Shown here: piece by piece, positions 4,942-5,689 of the stretch
Position numbering within the stretch: position 1 is the first letter of the stretch
Layout of the letters: the number at the start of each line of letters is the position of its first letter
NCBI GenBank assembly: GCA_016840245.1
Contig: JAEOST010000257.1
Coordinates: 1 to 5,689 of the forward strand
From: Candidatus Thorarchaeota archaeon
Lineage (GTDB): Archaea; Asgardarchaeota; Thorarchaeia; Thorarchaeales; Thorarchaeaceae
Reading direction: 5' to 3'
DNA length: 5,689 nucleotides
Translations under genes and position numbers: made by a program
The notes under the pieces: model-generated
What the model saw: the letters and a program-made list of their open reading frames with translations, nothing else
Databases searched by the model: none
What the model was told of the DNA's origin: nothing

Positions 4942-5689
4942 TTATCTATAATCACGTAATACAACAAGAGTTTCTATGCTATCAACCTCAGGGATAGCTT
5001 GCACTCTCTTCAATATATTTTTTCGAGTCTTTCCAAGACTCCTACTTTTTATTGATAGAATATAGTCATAGGACCCAGCTAATGCTGCCGCCTTCTCCAC
5101 GCCCTTAATATCAAACAGACTTGGTAAAATATCTCCAGTCTGTGGTTTTACCTTAATCATGACCATTGATCTAACATCAGCAGCTTCGAGAGCTATAACG
5201 CCAATCATGACCAGTATAATTCCGAATATCTTCAATTCCCAAATGAATGGATCGCTAGTCACCGTACCGAAACTGCCGGGTAACAGAAAATTACCAACCA
5301 GTGTCACAATGAGTCCCAAGACAACATAAACTGATGATATGGAGTTTACGACTGCCATTGAACCCCGACCCAGAGCTCTGACATACAATACAAGGGACAG
5401 GAATATAGTGATTGCAGAACCAATCATCAGCCATAGTAAAGGCATGAATGTTGAACTCATAACTATCCATGAGGATGGTGACATGATGGGAATAGCAACC
5501 ACACTAAATGTAATGTTCACAAACAACAACGACCAGAGACGCATGTTGAGTGAGTCAACCTTTAGACCTGGACGAACTTCGTAACGCTTTGTCTTTCTTT
5601 GAAAATATGTCATTAACGCTGATGATATGTTCATGGGCACCAGTACAATAAGTAACGTAACAATGTTGAATCCCCCATCTACAACTCCA
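4942..5689 (-). CDS. EamA/DMT-like membrane protein with C-terminal RAM domain, 5' end beyond window
   Basis: The frame is open through the right edge: 16 more hydrophobic codons (including FNIVTLLIVLV) precede GTG 5640, so that GTG is internal and the N-terminus is missing. Of 248 visible residues, about 1-170 hold five hydrophobic segments (near 7-24, 51-70, 80-103, 112-135 and 147-168). The ALGRGSMAVVNSISSVYVVLGLIVTL stretch and a closing FGIILVMIGVIAL follow the pattern of the second half of EamA/DMT transporters. Directly after the last helix, residues about 173-246 form a RAM domain: MVMIKVKPQTGDI, then LAGSYDYILSIKSR, then AIPEVDSIETLVVLR. The topology puts this domain in the cytoplasm if the protein follows the DMT fold. 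A metabolite or amino-acid transporter gated by ligand binding, or a membrane sensor, is inferred. The DMT assignment is less certain than the RAM assignment. The stand-alone RAM gene follows after 25 bases. Confidence 0.8.
   Translation of the reverse strand, partial: GVVDGGFNIVTLLIVLVPMNISSALMTYFQRKTKRYEVRPGLKVDSLNMRLWSLLFVNITFSVVAIPIMSPSSWIVMSSTFMPLLWLMIGSAITIFLSLVLYVRALGRGSMAVVNSISSVYVVLGLIVTLVGNFLLPGSFGTVTSDPFIWELKIFGIILVMIGVIALEAADVRSMVMIKVKPQTGDILPSLFDIKGVEKAAALAGSYDYILSIKSRSLGKTRKNILKRVQAIPEVDSIETLVVLRDYR

Noticed and set aside
4917..4967. N-terminal extension of the stand-alone RAM protein to 4967
   Set aside because: It would overlap the preceding gene, adds a Lys/Asn-rich lead not expected of RAM proteins, and ignores the GGAG that serves ATG 4916.
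5339..5584. Plus-strand frame of about 80 codons near the right end
   Set aside because: It is antisense to the hydrophobic helices of the membrane-RAM fusion and shows no recognisable domain or start signal.
5635..5640. GTG at 5640 as the start of the membrane-RAM gene
   Set aside because: The same frame continues upstream through hydrophobic codons to the window edge without a stop, so this GTG is almost certainly an internal valine within a membrane helix.

Overview
The window looks archaeal. The evidence is a mix of stand-alone and membrane-fused Lrp/AsnC ligand-binding (RAM) domains, a stand-alone swivelling-domain protein, GTG/TTG starts, TATA-like elements with short leaders, one strong GGAGGTG ribosome site and oligo-T-type 3' ends. 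I cannot name the lineage from sequence alone. A mesophilic archaeon of moderate GC (for example Asgard or another uncultured group) is a guess, and no rRNA or universal marker gene is present. I see no tRNA, rRNA, CRISPR array, insertion sequence or phage gene, so this is probably ordinary chromosome with some poorly described genes.

Left part, all on the minus strand (1-2174). A swivelling-domain-like protein of the PEP-utilising enzyme type (1755-2174) appears to have lost the phospho-accepting histidine. It is translationally coupled to a four-helix membrane protein of unknown function (686-1762). After a 109-base gap with a TATA-like element and a palindrome comes an unrecognised soluble protein (1-576), cut by the left edge. 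Its stop codon lies outside the window.

Middle. A 125-base divergent intergenic region (2175-2299) carries a perfect 9-base inverted repeat. It separates the swivelling-domain gene from a plus-strand gamma-class carbonic anhydrase-like protein (2300-2827). That gene converges on the ABC operon, and the two 3' ends share one perfect hairpin (2837-2857) that probably terminates both.

Right part, all on the minus strand (2863-5689). In transcription order it holds a membrane protein with EamA/DMT-like helices and a C-terminal RAM domain (4942-5689, 5' end beyond the right edge), a stand-alone RAM protein (4665-4916), an ABC ATPase (3624-4613) and its ABC-2 permease (2863-3627). The ATPase and permease overlap by ATGA and form one exporter of unknown substrate. 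The two RAM genes are only 25 bases apart and probably co-transcribed. The ABC pair follows after 51 bases and may belong to the same unit or have its own promoter.

The most interesting items are the membrane-RAM fusion beside a free RAM protein, which suggests a small-molecule-sensing membrane module, and the degenerate swivelling domain coupled to an orphan membrane protein. Both functional readings are inference.
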